A stretch of DNA of 64,000 nucleotides from Podospora bellae-mahoneyi. Its lineage: Eukaryota; Ascomycota; Sordariomycetes; Sordariales; Podosporaceae. The notes beneath the pieces were generated by a model. The model was not told the DNA's origin. It made no database searches and saw nothing but the letters and a program-made list of their open reading frames with translations. A program made the position numbers and the translations under genes. The stretch spans positions 806,001 to 870,000 of the forward strand of contig NC_085885.1 in NCBI RefSeq assembly GCF_035222275.1. The letters are read 5' to 3'. Shown here piece after piece: positions 12,416 through 23,134 of this stretch; position 1 is the stretch's first letter, and every line of letters begins with the position of its first letter.

Positions 12416-15125
12416 GTTGGGGGATGGCGATGAATTTCGGGAAGGCGTCAGATGGTTAGACTTTCTAAAATGTCTATCTGGCTAGACGGGAAACGGAGGA
12501 TGTGCCACCAGTCTTATACGTCCCGAAACGAAGGAACAGCTCGGGGGATGGCGGATGGTCAGGAAACTGAAGAGCAACTTTGGCGGGGCAGAGAGCTCTC
12601 GATGGCGGCAGGGATGTGGTGGGTCCATGCAACGGCAATGGGCGATGGCCCACTGTGGGTCGGGGGATCGCCCCACCAGGCTGCCATCCGTTGAACACCG
12701 GGTCGTGCCCAGCCAGCCTACGCCCGACCCAACAGCACTTTTACAAGCCACAAGATGTCCGAATTCCTACACAGGAAAGATACGAGCAGACAGCCCTGCT
12801 CTTGGAGAGGCTCTGTTCCATAATTCTCCCACGCCCAAACTGGCTTCTATCCCGATTCAAGGTCGCAGATTCTAAAAACCTCATGGCCTGATGAGCTATA
12901 CACACACACACACAGTGCAGGAGACGATCGGCTGGCCAGCAACAATGGATTGCCAAGGTCTTGGGGTGTGGTTTGCACAGCACACCACTTCCAGATACAG
13001 AGGTCATGACGCAGTTCTACAGTCAACCGCACTCCCGCAACGATTGAGTTGAAGGGCAGCAAATATTGGATCGGTGGCTTTGCAAAGCTCTCTGCTTTTA
13101 CGAAGTGCCGAATTCCGACGACGGCCGTGTTTTGTTCACCACCAACGGATGAGGTTGCGCTGGATATGTCACTCGGTGATTTTGACTGCCAACTGGAGCG
13201 GACACCGCTCGGACAACAGGTCTGGTATGACACATGGAATGTAACACAGCATGTGCATGACAGCATGTTGTGTCTAGTTCTACTGTATAGCGTTCCTTCC
13301 GAAGCCATCATGGTCAAAAGAATGCCTCGTCCATCTTCAGGAACATGCGCCTTGGGAACGCCGCAATTTTTAGGCCTGTCGAGGAGTTGGCCATCAATTT
13401 CAGTATCACATGAGGTAGGGTAAAGCACTGCCGCTAACTTGGTTAGAACCAAGAACAATGCGAGCTCCGAGCTCGAATAAGCAAGGGGCAAAGGCTTGCC
13501 ATGGAATAAGCCCAAGTCCCTCAACCGTCACCCGGGTATAACAACCTCAACTTTCCATATGAGGTGGCCGCACGTGGCTGATCATGTGGCAACTGGCATC
13601 TTTTTGTTTCCAGAAATCCTTCCACTTGGCATTTCCCGACGATCATTTTTTCAACTTTTTGTACCAAGGCTGTGTGGGCTAATAGAATTATTATCGGGCT
13701 CATCGGGCTGCCAGTCAGCAAAACCGCCTTGGTGGCTTCGAGGCAGATCGGTCCGGGTACCGTGTAGGAATCTCAACACTGCAACAGCGCCATTGAAGGA
13801 GTGGATAGCCATCTGGTTTAGCTGGGTCTTGATGCAGACGGTGAGCTTTGTGACTAGGCGTGCAATTTCCAAGCGCTGGCATAGCCGCTCCTTCGATGGC
13901 ATCAAGACCACGGACTATTGGGCTACCGCAAATACGAATGCATCGTGAAAGAGTTGTCCGGTTGCAATTCATCACTAATCGAGACGACGTCAACAAGGGT
14001 CGTCGAGCCGTTGGTGACATTCAAGTGTTAGCGAGTATGCTTCACGGGATAGAAAAGCTTTACCAACACTACACAGTCCCTAAAAGTATTGCAGCAAAAA
14101 GCATTACCTGTACGAGTTACCCAAAACGGAAGTGCTGAATAAATCCAGTTCAATCTGGTAGCCAAGTTCATCTGTCTATCTGTCTTTAACATCTCTTCCA
14201 GTAGCATATATACAATATCGAACTGGTCATTCCCATTGGCCATAACAAAAACAATAAGTCCAATGCCAGAGCAAAAGTTGACAAGAAAAGAAAGTCGCAA
14301 AAAAGAGCAAAAGCTCAGCGGTCAACCGCCTCGACCCACATCAAAGTGGAGGAAGGTGAATATCCCTTCGGGATATTCCAGGAGCTTACCACTAGGCCAT
14401 TTGGCTTTGTGGTTTGCCCGCTGCTCCTGTTGAATTCTGAGCGGTGGGAGAGGTGTATGTTCTAGGGTTGCTCCTTTGCCTGCTTGTGTGGGAGTCGTGT
14501 GATGGTGTTGCTCTGGGTGAGAACCCTGATGGGCAGCTGCTGGGCCACTGCTCTGGACCACCAGCGAGACTCCCTCACTGCGAAGCTCATCATAAGAAGA
14601 GAATTAACATGATTGAATCTCTCGTCAACTCATGGTTAATGTCTAAGTGCACAGTCCTCCCTCTTATCCAGCACAGTCCCCGTAGCCATCCCCACCCCCG
14701 GGCAATTATCGGATTTCCCCGGATTTTTTATGCCGATCATTCCTTGGCATTCGCGGCGAAGGCTACCATTGGTTTGAAGGTCATTTGATCAACAACCTGG
14801 GAACCGTCAACCCGTTCCAAGACAACACAGTACACACACAACACACCTCCATCACTGCTGTTGTGCAACGGTTTTGACACTTTTGTCTGGCGGTTGACAC
14901 AATCGTTCCACAGAAACCTCGGAGACTTTTATTTACATCCTTGCACTATTATCAATTCGTCTCACTCTTTCTTCGCAGTCTCGCGCGCGCGGTGACGTGG
15001 ATGAAGATGCGCCAGACAAGAAAGACGGTACACGCGATCTAGTTCTCTGGTGGGTAGGTATATCCGCCTGCGTGTGCCTGTTCCAACATCCTTCTCGATT
15101 CTGACCTCCCGCAACCACCATCACC
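12416..15125. other. Divergent intergenic region (2.7 kb)
   Basis: It lies between the stomatin gene (minus) and the transporter gene (plus), so it carries both promoters. A perfect 9-bp palindromic hairpin is at 14358-14378 (listed separately). Open frames up to 225 codons exist but show no domain, signal peptide or plausible splice structure. No tRNA or 5S gene was seen. Confidence 0.5.
14358..14378. repeat. Perfect short inverted repeat (9-bp stem, 3-nt loop)
   Basis: GAATATCCC is followed by TTC and then by its exact reverse complement. It is a strong short hairpin in non-coding sequence about 750 bp upstream of the transporter ATG. No T-run follows it, so a Pol III terminator role is not supported; it could equally be a dyad site for a dimeric factor or chance. 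Confidence 0.8.
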
Positions 15126-16865
15126 ATGTCCTCAACCACCACCCCCCTCCTCCACCGCATCCCCTCCACCTCCACCCTCGGCCCCGCCAGCTCCGACACC
15201 ACCTCCCTCCGCTCCCTCCCGTCCTCCCGCTACCGCCGCCGTCCCAGACCAACTGCCACCCGCCGCGCCCTCCTCCTCTCCTTCCTCTCCTCCCTCCTCT
15301 CTTCCCTCTCAGCCGGCTCGATCACAATCTTCTCCCTCTACGCCCCCACCTTCCAATCAACCCTCCACTACTCCCAATACCGCATCAACGGCCTTGCCTC
15401 GGCCGCCTCCATCGCAATGTACATGCCCGTCTCCCTCCTGGGCTACTACTGCGACCGTGTCGGCCCCGCCCCCCTCTCCCTCCTCTCCGCAGTCTTCTTC
15501 GGCCTCGGTTACGCAGGCGCGGCGCTGTTCTTTTACTGGGGACAACAGGGGGATCCGGAGGGGGTGTACTGGGGCTTGGTGGGGAGTTTTGTCGGGATAG
15601 GGGTTGGCACGTGTAGCATGTACCTCAGTGCTGTGGCGACGTGCGCAAAGAATTTTGGGAGGGGGAGGCACAGGGGGTTGGCGTTGGCGGTGCCGATTGC
15701 GGCGTTTGGGTTGAGTGGCATGTGGTTGAGTCAGGTGGGGGATAGGCTTTTTTCTTTGGACACACCCGGGGATTTGGGAGGGAAAAAGGTTGATGTTGTC
15801 AGGTTCTTTGGGTTTTTGGCTATATTGTTGGTGATCGTGGGGGTGGTTGGGGCGGTGGGGTTGAGGATAGTGGATGAGCAGGAGTTGATCGAGGAGGCAG
15901 TGGAAGAGCTAGAGAGGAGTGGGATCTTGGATGGGAGTCGGATGTTGGGGAATGGGGTTACGAGGGAGGGGTACGGGGGTGTGGATGTTGATGAGGAGCG
16001 AGAAGAGGAGGACATGATTGGGGCCGGGATTTTGGATCCGAGAAAAGATCAGGAAGAGGATAAAAAGATCAAGACTTGGGTGTTGAATGCGGAGACCAGG
16101 AGGTTTTTGACGGACCATACCATGTGGTTGTTTGCGTTTGGCTTCTTCTTCATGATTGGACCGGGGGAGGCGTTTATCAATAATATGGGGACTGTGATCA
16201 AGACGTTGTATGATCCGGAATTGAGGGTTGCTGGTGGTGGTGCTGGGGAGCATGAGACGTCTGCGGCGACCCATGTGAGCATTGTGGGGATCACGAGCAC
16301 GATTGTCAGGCTGCTGACGGGGACGTTGACTGATTTGCTCGCGCCGAGTCCGCAGGCGGGACATGTCCAGATTGCCTCCAGCACTGAACTTGAGAGAAAA
16401 AGATTCTCGGTTTCGAGGGTGGTGTTTTTGCTGTGTTTTGCCGTGATGCTTTCTCTGGGGCTGGCGGGGTTGGCGGCGGGGTGGGTGCAAGACCACGGGG
16501 AGAGATTCTGGGTGATTTCGGGGCTGGTCGGGGCCGGGTACGGCGCCGTGTTTAGCCTGACACCCATCATCATCACGGTGATCTGGGGGGTGGAGAACTT
16601 TGCGACGAACTGGGGGATTGTGGCCATGTTTCCGGCGCTGGGGGCGACGATGTGGGGGTTGGTGTATTCGGCTGTTTACCAGGAGGGGGCGAGGAGGCAG
16701 TCGGTTGTTGGGGGAGAGGATGGGGGGGATAATCTGTGTTATGGGGTTGAGTGCTATGCGAGCGCGTTCTGGGCCATGGCGGGGAGTGTCTGGGTTGCGT
16801 GTGGGTTGGTGTTGTGGGCGTGGAAGGGGAGGGGTGGGTGGTCGCAGAGGGGGGTGGTGGTTTGA
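15126..16865 (+). CDS. mch1: Major facilitator transporter, Mch1 type (monocarboxylate transporter homologue)
   Basis: An intronless 579-residue protein with about twelve membrane segments. The N-terminal ~55 residues are polar and Ser/Thr/Arg-rich; the first helix is near LLLSFLSSLLSSLSAGSI and is followed by the motif FSLYAPTFQ and LHYSQYRINGLASAASIAMY, typical of the nodulin-like/MCH1 group of MFS proteins. A long acidic cytoplasmic loop (about residues 250-325) separates the two six-helix halves. The second half starts with LTDHTMWLFAFGFFFMIGPGEAFINNMG, an MCH1 hallmark. Yeast Mch1 is a vacuolar membrane protein whose substrate is not established, so neither monocarboxylate transport nor location should be assumed. 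Codon use changes strongly along the gene, from C-ending in the first 130 codons to G-ending afterwards. Confidence 0.88.
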   Translation: MSSTTTPLLHRIPSTSTLGPASSDTTSLRSLPSSRYRRRPRPTATRRALLLSFLSSLLSSLSAGSITIFSLYAPTFQSTLHYSQYRINGLASAASIAMYMPVSLLGYYCDRVGPAPLSLLSAVFFGLGYAGAALFFYWGQQGDPEGVYWGLVGSFVGIGVGTCSMYLSAVATCAKNFGRGRHRGLALAVPIAAFGLSGMWLSQVGDRLFSLDTPGDLGGKKVDVVRFFGFLAILLVIVGVVGAVGLRIVDEQELIEEAVEELERSGILDGSRMLGNGVTREGYGGVDVDEEREEEDMIGAGILDPRKDQEEDKKIKTWVLNAETRRFLTDHTMWLFAFGFFFMIGPGEAFINNMGTVIKTLYDPELRVAGGGAGEHETSAATHVSIVGITSTIVRLLTGTLTDLLAPSPQAGHVQIASSTELERKRFSVSRVVFLLCFAVMLSLGLAGLAAGWVQDHGERFWVISGLVGAGYGAVFSLTPIIITVIWGVENFATNWGIVAMFPALGATMWGLVYSAVYQEGARRQSVVGGEDGGDNLCYGVECYASAFWAMAGSVWVACGLVLWAWKGRGGWSQRGVVV

Positions 16866-17198
16866 TGTTTTGGGAGAGGAGATGGATGGGTAAGCAAGTA
16901 CATGATGGGAGCATTGGGCGGCGTTGGGATCTGGGACAGGGAACATGTCTGATATACTGTTTTCATTGTGATCAGGGGCGGCACTGTAAGCACAGTGCCC
17001 AAGCACAGTAACGAACACTGTAGAAATTCTCACTTTTTGAATTCCGCTTTTGAGATGGCAACTCAGACTCATATCTTGTTCAACTCGACTCACCAATCAA
17101 ACACACTCACTCACTCGTATATTTCTTCCACACTCTCTTGTGAGTGACTTTGCGACTTTCATTCATTTCCCTTTTATACAAAACTCAAGTCCGACAAA
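16866..17198. other. Intergenic, 333 bp
   Basis: The short tandem spacer between the transporter stop and the TYW4 start. It must hold the transporter 3' UTR and the TYW4 promoter. No TATA box or other element stands out. Confidence 0.5.
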
Positions 17199-20100
17199 AT
17201 GGGCAAACCAAAAAAACCCAAATCCGACACCAAATCCCCCGCAGCCAAAGCCCAAGATGATCAAGTCATGGGAGTCCGTCTCCCCCCTCCCACCCCCCTC
17301 TTTTTTTCACTCCCTTCTAACCTTTTAGCCACAGACAAACTCGTCTTCCATCGTATCTAAACGCTCGGTGGAAAAGATCTACTACGCCGGTGAACCGCCC
17401 TTCTTCCGGTACTTTGTCTCCAAGTATCAGCGGCGCGCTCCGTTGATTAACAGGGGGTATTGGTTACGACTACGAGTGATCGATGTCTTGGTGCGGGACT
17501 TCTTAAAGAGACCGCTGAGGGAGGGGAAGAAGAGAAAGGTGGTTGTTAATTTGGGGGCGGGGAGCGATGTCTTGCCTTGGCAGTGTTGGAGTCGGTATGG
17601 GGGTGATTGTGGGGGGGTCAAGTTTGTGGATGTTGATTTCTTTGAGTTGATGGAACGGAAGAAGGGGGTCGTGATGGGGGAGGGGGCCTTGAGGGGTTAT
17701 TTGAGGGGGGAAAGGGTGCCTGAAGGGGAGAGGGTGGTGGTGGATGGGAAGGAGGTGCTGAGAAAGGGACCGGTGGTGTTGGATAGTGAGGGGTATGCGA
17801 TGGTGGGGGTTGATCTACGGGATTTGAAAAGGTTGGAAGAGGCTATGGGGGAGGTGCTTGGGGGGGGGCACTGGAGGGAGGAGTGTGAGTTTGTTTTTGT
17901 TGCCGAGGTTAGTATTACTTATATGGAGAGGGAGGGGGCGGATGGGGTCATAGAGTGGGCGGGTAGGGTGGGGGATGCGGAGTTTGTGTTGCTGGAGCAG
18001 ATTCTCCCGGATGGGACGGGGCACCCTTTTGCGAGGACGATGTTGGGGCATTTTGACAAGTTGAATACGCAGTTGAAGTCGGTGGAGAGTTATCCTACGG
18101 TTGGGGAGCAACGCAAAAGGTTTGAGGAGAGGGGGTGGGTGGAGGTGAAGGTCTGGACTTTGTGGGAGGCTTGGGGGGACGAGACGTTTTTGTCCGGGGA
18201 GGAGAGGGTGAGGTTGGATGAGGTGGAGGAGTTTGATGAGTGGGAGGAGTTTGCGCTTTTCGGAAGTCATTACTGTGTTGTGAGGGCGAGGACGGTGGGG
18301 GAGAGGGGAGCTAAGCCGGTCGTGCATTCTGGTATTGAGATTCCGGTGGGAGCGGTAGAGACGCAGGTTGATGAGACGACGGGCACTCGAGGACAAAGGA
18401 GGTTTGCTGCCGCGATGGAAGTTTCTCAAAAGGGGAAGCAATCGGAGATTGTGAACGTTCTGGGACTGGGGACCAGGAACAGACTGCAATCCTGCGACGT
18501 TTTTACTCAGGGCGAGGCAAGCGGACTCGCATTTGGAGAAGGAGGGCCTTCAAGCAGGATGTGTCACTCCCTGGTGGATATCGGAGACTCTGTTTTGCTT
18601 GTTGGAGGCCGCGGCTCACCATCAAGCCCCCTCAAAGACTGCTGGCTGTACGAGAAGAAGTCGAATGCCTGGAGGCGGACATACGATCTCCCCGTACCGC
18701 TCTATCGGCCAGCCGTTGTCGCTCTCGGAACCTCAGGAATGGCTTTGCTCATGAATGGTAGAGGAAAAAGCTCGACATCTGACGGGTGTTTGCTGTATCG
18801 GCACGAAAAGGGGTGGGTTGAGTGTGATGCAAGAGGCGACCCCTTCGCGGCAAGATATGGAGGTGTCATCGGTGTCAAGAGCAGCAATGCGGGTGCCAGT
18901 TTCAGCGGTATCTACGCCGGTGGCCTGGTGGATGCGCTCTTCACAAAAGAGGTGATGTCTTGGGAGCTAGATATCTCAGACATCAGGAAGCCTTTCATCA
19001 CATTCACCTGTTTACAACCTCGGACGGATTCAAACCCAGATGCTTCCAGCTGGCTGGTAGCAAGGTTCGGAGCAACCTGTGTTCAACACGGCAGCGAGTT
19101 TATCATTTTGGGCGGAGTGGCTCGAGACCATCTCTTGGGCCACAACGACGAGATCGTAACTTTCTCAGTGACAGGCACAGAGTACAAGATTACTCGCCGC
19201 TTGATATCCAATGCGTCGCCTCGTGCCCTCTACACTGGGCACTCAGCCGTGGTAGCAGCTGACGGCAGAATAATGATTACCGGGGGCGGTGCTACGTGCT
19301 TCTCCATGGGTACCTTCTGGAATAAGGGCGTGTATTCTCTGCGCTTACCAGGCTCTGGCACAACTGGGGTTCTCCCTCACTGGACTCACGACAAGACCGT
19401 CGACATCATCCCAGGAGAGCGGAGTCTTCCCATCCGAACCAAGCTCCAAAACGGAACCTCAAGCATAGCCATCAAGACCATTGAGCGTGTTCAACTCAAG
19501 ACAGCAGATGACTTCGCCAAGGTTGTCCGGGCAGGCCGTCCGGTGGTGCTGGAAGGCTTGGATCTGGGCAGTTGTGTCGCCTCTTGGAACTTGAAGTACT
19601 TGGCGGAAAAGGTTGGCAGCGACCGCAAGGTATTTTCTCACTATGACTGTCGACATGATATGCGTTAGCTAACGATCCTAGGTTATCATCCACGAAGCCG
19701 CCACTCAAGTAATGGATTTCAATGCCAAGAACTTCCGATACGTAACAGCTGGATTCGGAGACTTGGCACAGAAGATTGAGCAAGGCGGCAGGCTGTATCT
19801 GCGGGCACTTTCACAGGAGAAGCCCACAGAGAAGCCGTCGGTGCTTGAGGATGACTTTCCGACTTTGGGCGGTGACTTTGTGTTGCCGGAGCAGCTGGCT
19901 TTGGTGCGGGAGAATTTGTTTAGCTCGGTGTTGAGGCTGTCTGGGCCAGTGAATATGTGGCTACATTACGATGTAAGTTGTTTCTCTGATATCAGTAAAA
20001 CGGTGTGTTAATCATTTCAGGTTATGGCAAATGTATACTGCCAAATAGGGGGTTCCAAAAGACTCATTCTCTTCCCACCCTCAGACGTTGAGCACTTGTC

Positions 20101-20473
20101 GTTTGCACCCGGTGCTTCCAGCTCTAGCATCGACGTATTTTCGTCTCTTGAGTCGCCGGAGTTAGCACAGACACACCCTCACGAGGCTGTACTGGGCCCT
20201 GGCCATGTCCTCTTCCTGCCCCCGTTGTGGTTGCACACAGCTACACCAACCTCGGACAAGAGCATCGCGGTCAATGTGTTTTTCAGAGATCTTGACAGCA
20301 ACTCATATGCTACCGGTAAAGATGTGTATGGGAACCGTGATCTGGCGGCATATGAAAAGGGCAGGCAAGACATCGGTCGCATCGCGAATAGCTTTCAAAA
20401 GCTGCCGGCCGAGGCGAGAGAGTTTTATCTCTTGAGGTTGGCTGATGAGCTGAGGCGGAAGGCAAGGGGTTGA
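17199..20473 (+). CDS. ppm2: tRNA wybutosine-synthesising protein 4 (Ppm2/TYW4): LCM methyltransferase, kelch and JmjC domains
   Basis: This enzyme carries out the last steps of wybutosine formation on G37 of tRNA-Phe, SAM-dependent carboxyl methylation and methoxycarbonylation. Four exons (17199-17273, 17335-19629, 19682-19972, 20021-20473) give 1037 residues. The leucine carboxyl methyltransferase domain starts with SKRSVEKIYYAGEPPFFRYF and INRGYWLR; the SAM loop VNLGAGSDVLPW is at about residues 96-107. A kelch-like region follows (CHSLVDIGDSVLLVGG, then ALLMNGRG, then IILGGVARD). The C-terminal JmjC-type domain contains WLHYDVMANVYCQIGG and PGHVLFLPPLWLHTA, with the His/Asp pair of the cupin fold. 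Intron 1 uses an unusual GTCCGT donor; introns 2 and 3 have GTATTT and GTAAGT. The exon junctions restore conserved sequence (QVMG-TNSSSIVSKRSV; DRK-VIIHEA; HYD-VMANV), which supports the model. Confidence 0.92.
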
Positions 20474-21105
20474 GTGTAGAAGTTCTAGCTATTGGATAGG
20501 GCAGCCAATCAGAGCTCAAGGCTTTTCATCGAGTCAGCAAGGCACATGCGTCAAGGGACTGCCCTGACAGGTCCGTTGTGCCCAGGCAGCACACAGCGCA
20601 GGATGGAATTGTGCTACCAACTGACGACCGGGCGTCCAAAAATAGCTTGGTATTGTTTGGTCTACTGATGGTGATGGGTTCGAACTGGGAAAACATACCG
20701 GCAGAAGATGAGCATGAGACTGAGACATTTTTTCAGGGCTTGACCTTTTCAAGTGATGCATCTTGTTATCTTATCTCTTACACATCAATGTCACCGTGGG
20801 CTGTAGTAGCGGTGGGGCCTGTGGCCTTTTTAGTCAAAAATCCACAGCGGTTGGTTGGCCAGTGCGTCTTTTTGATGCCCGCCGTGTACCCGGGATTTGC
20901 CGGGCCAGTTTTTTTAAGGTCCCTTTTCCCGAAAGCCCGCCCCGACCTCACTTTTTCCAAAAAAGCTCATCCACTGCCCAAACGACGTCGGAACTCTCCC
21001 ACAGGTCCCCAATTGTCTCCCGATCTTTCTTGAATCCTCGCGCCCCCGAGCTTTCAGGACCAAACTCCACTCAATCTTCCACCACTTCTCATCAAAGTCG
21101 TCAAG
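20474..21105. other. Intergenic, 632 bp
   Basis: Tandem spacer holding the TYW4 3' UTR and the promoter and leader of the phosphate-carrier gene. It ends in pyrimidine-rich sequence, usual ahead of strongly expressed fungal genes. Nothing else was recognised. Confidence 0.5.
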
Positions 21106-22211
21106 ATGGCCACCAAGACCGAGACCAAGCCCCAGCTGAGCGGCGTTGCCCTCTACTCCAGATTCGCCCTTGCCGGCGCCATCTGCTGCTCCGTCACCCA
21201 CGGTGCCCTCACCCCCGTCGATGTGTAGGTCCTCCCAGCACCGTTGCGCCGACGAGATCACGGAATATCGAAAAGCTAACCGCCTCCTCTACAGCGTCAA
21301 GACTCGCATCCAGCTTGACCCCGCTACCTACAACAGGGGCATGATCGGCGGCTTCAAGCAGGTCATCAAGAATGAGGGTGCTGGTGCCCTCCTCACTGGT
21401 GTCGGCCCTACCTTCGCCGGTTACTTCCTCCAGGGCTCCCTCAAGTTCGGTGGTTACGAGCTGTTCAAGCAGCAGGCCATCAACTATCTCGGCTACGAGA
21501 ACGCCTCCAAGTACCGCACCGGTGTCTACCTCGCCTCTTCCGCCATGGCCGAGTTCTTCGCCGATATTGCCCTCTGCCCTCTTGAGGCCACCCGTATCCG
21601 TCTCGTCTCCCAGCCCACCTATGCCTCCGGCCTCATCGGCGGCTTCGGCAAGATGCTCAAGAACGAGGGTATTGGTGCCTTCTACGCCGGTTTCGGTCCC
21701 ATTCTGTTCAAGCAGTAGGTTTTTTTTGGCCTCTCCTGAATAGGACCCCAGAAATTGACAATTCTCTAGGATCCCCTACACCATGGCCAAGTTCGTTGTC
21801 TACGAGAAGGTCGCCGAGGCTGTCTACCAGGTCTTCCCCAAGAAGGACATGGCCGACAGCATGCAGACTGTTGTCAACCTCGGCTCCGGTCTCGTTGCCG
21901 GTTTCGCCGCTGCCATCGTCTCTCAGCCCGCCGACACTATGTTGAGCAAGATCAACAAGACCCCCGGCGCCCCCGGCGAGGGTACCACCACCCGCCTCAT
22001 CAAGATCGCCAAGGAGCTCGGCCTCAAGGGCTCGTACACCGGCATCGGCGCCCGTCTCTTCATGGTTGGCACCCTTACCGCTTTCCAATTCGCCATCTAC
22101 GGTGACATCAAGAAGGCTCTTGGTATGTTTTCTTTTCCTGGTCGATTTGGATAACAAGTGCTGACTTTATCTGCAACAGGTGCCACTGGCGGTGTCGAGA
22201 TCGGCAAATAA
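21106..22211 (+). CDS. mir1: Mitochondrial phosphate carrier (Mir1/PiC)
   Basis: Four exons (21106-21224, 21295-21714, 21770-22122, 22180-22211) encode 307 residues, the family's normal length. Introns are 48-70 nt with GTAGGT, GTAGGT and GTATGT donors. Three mitochondrial-carrier repeats are seen, each with the PxD/ExxK/R signature: [16 protein letters not shown] and PADTMLSK. PiC-specific segments include [10 protein letters not shown], the [15 protein letters not shown] block and [15 protein letters not shown]. It imports phosphate with H+ into the matrix for ATP synthesis, in the inner mitochondrial membrane. Codons are almost all C-ending from start to stop, as expected for high expression, in contrast to the mixed usage of its neighbours. 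The final exon is only 32 nt ([10 protein letters not shown]). The ATG is preceded by a pyrimidine-rich leader. Confidence 0.95.
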
Positions 22212-23134
22212 GCGACTTAACATAGTCAATGCCGATGTAGTCCAACAAAATTGGTGATGGAACCACAGAGACTTCCACATGTCGTCTCTGCGGCTTAATC
22301 CCCGCTTTTGTGGAGCAGGGAGGTTGGAGGGGTTATGATGGTGGAGATTTTGGGGGAAAGTTGGAGAGAAATTTCGACGGCTGCTGTTGCTACGACCTGA
22401 ATGACAGCGACACAAACCAAAAACACGACCAACAACAGGCAGGGTGCCTTTCGGGGGCATCAACGAAAAAACTGCGCGGCATCTTGCACAAATGTTGCTC
22501 GCTTTGAGGGAAAAGGTGTTTTTATTTCCCCGGTCTTTGTTTGCATTTCCGGGATTTTGAAGCACCTCTTCGCTATATCTTTTCTTTTGTTGTGTGTATG
22601 GCTATAATACTCTAAATGGGCAGGGATTTGGGAATTGTCTTTTTTTTTTTTGTCTTGGGCGATTAAAAAAAAAAGTGGTGTGCTTTCAAGAGAACTATAG
22701 AGCGATTAGATCGGAGAGAGCAACTTTTTGTCTGGGCGACAAATAGAAAGAAAGAAAGAAAGAGCAAAGACGCTTATTCCTGTGCCTAGGTGGAGTGTTG
22801 GTTAGATGTGTATAATAGTTGAGATTTAGGGAATGGTGGAGGTTTTTTTTTTTTTTTGAATGATTTGCTGATCTTTGGTGTTGTACGTAAGTGACTGTTG
22901 GTGCTGGATAGGGAAGTGGTTGACTAATGCCCCTTTACCCCTGAAGGCTTGGGAACGGTTGAGAGGACAATATTTGCTCTGGGTACATGACCCGAAGGCC
23001 GGGCAATTCCGAATAGACAATTAAGTCAGTCCCTCCATGAAACCTAACGAGAAATCCAAAAGTGTATATTCAGACGGACATACGAGGGGTATCATCTCTT
23101 CTATATTTTTCACCTTCCACGCACACTACATCCG
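22212..23134. other. Convergent intergenic region, 923 bp
   Basis: It lies between the stops of the phosphate carrier (+) and the helicase (-) and should hold both 3' UTRs. Poly-T runs are at 22640-22651 and 22842-22856, and a short (AAAG)n run is near 22748-22762. No gene was seen. Confidence 0.5.

Noticed and set aside
12847-13524. 225-codon minus-strand open frame
   Set aside because: It begins at a non-ATG codon and has no recognisable domain or splice context; composition is that of intergenic DNA.
20663-20690. GGTTCGAAC-like B box suggesting another tRNA
   Set aside because: The flanking bases do not form a T stem and there is no A box or acceptor stem at the right distance.
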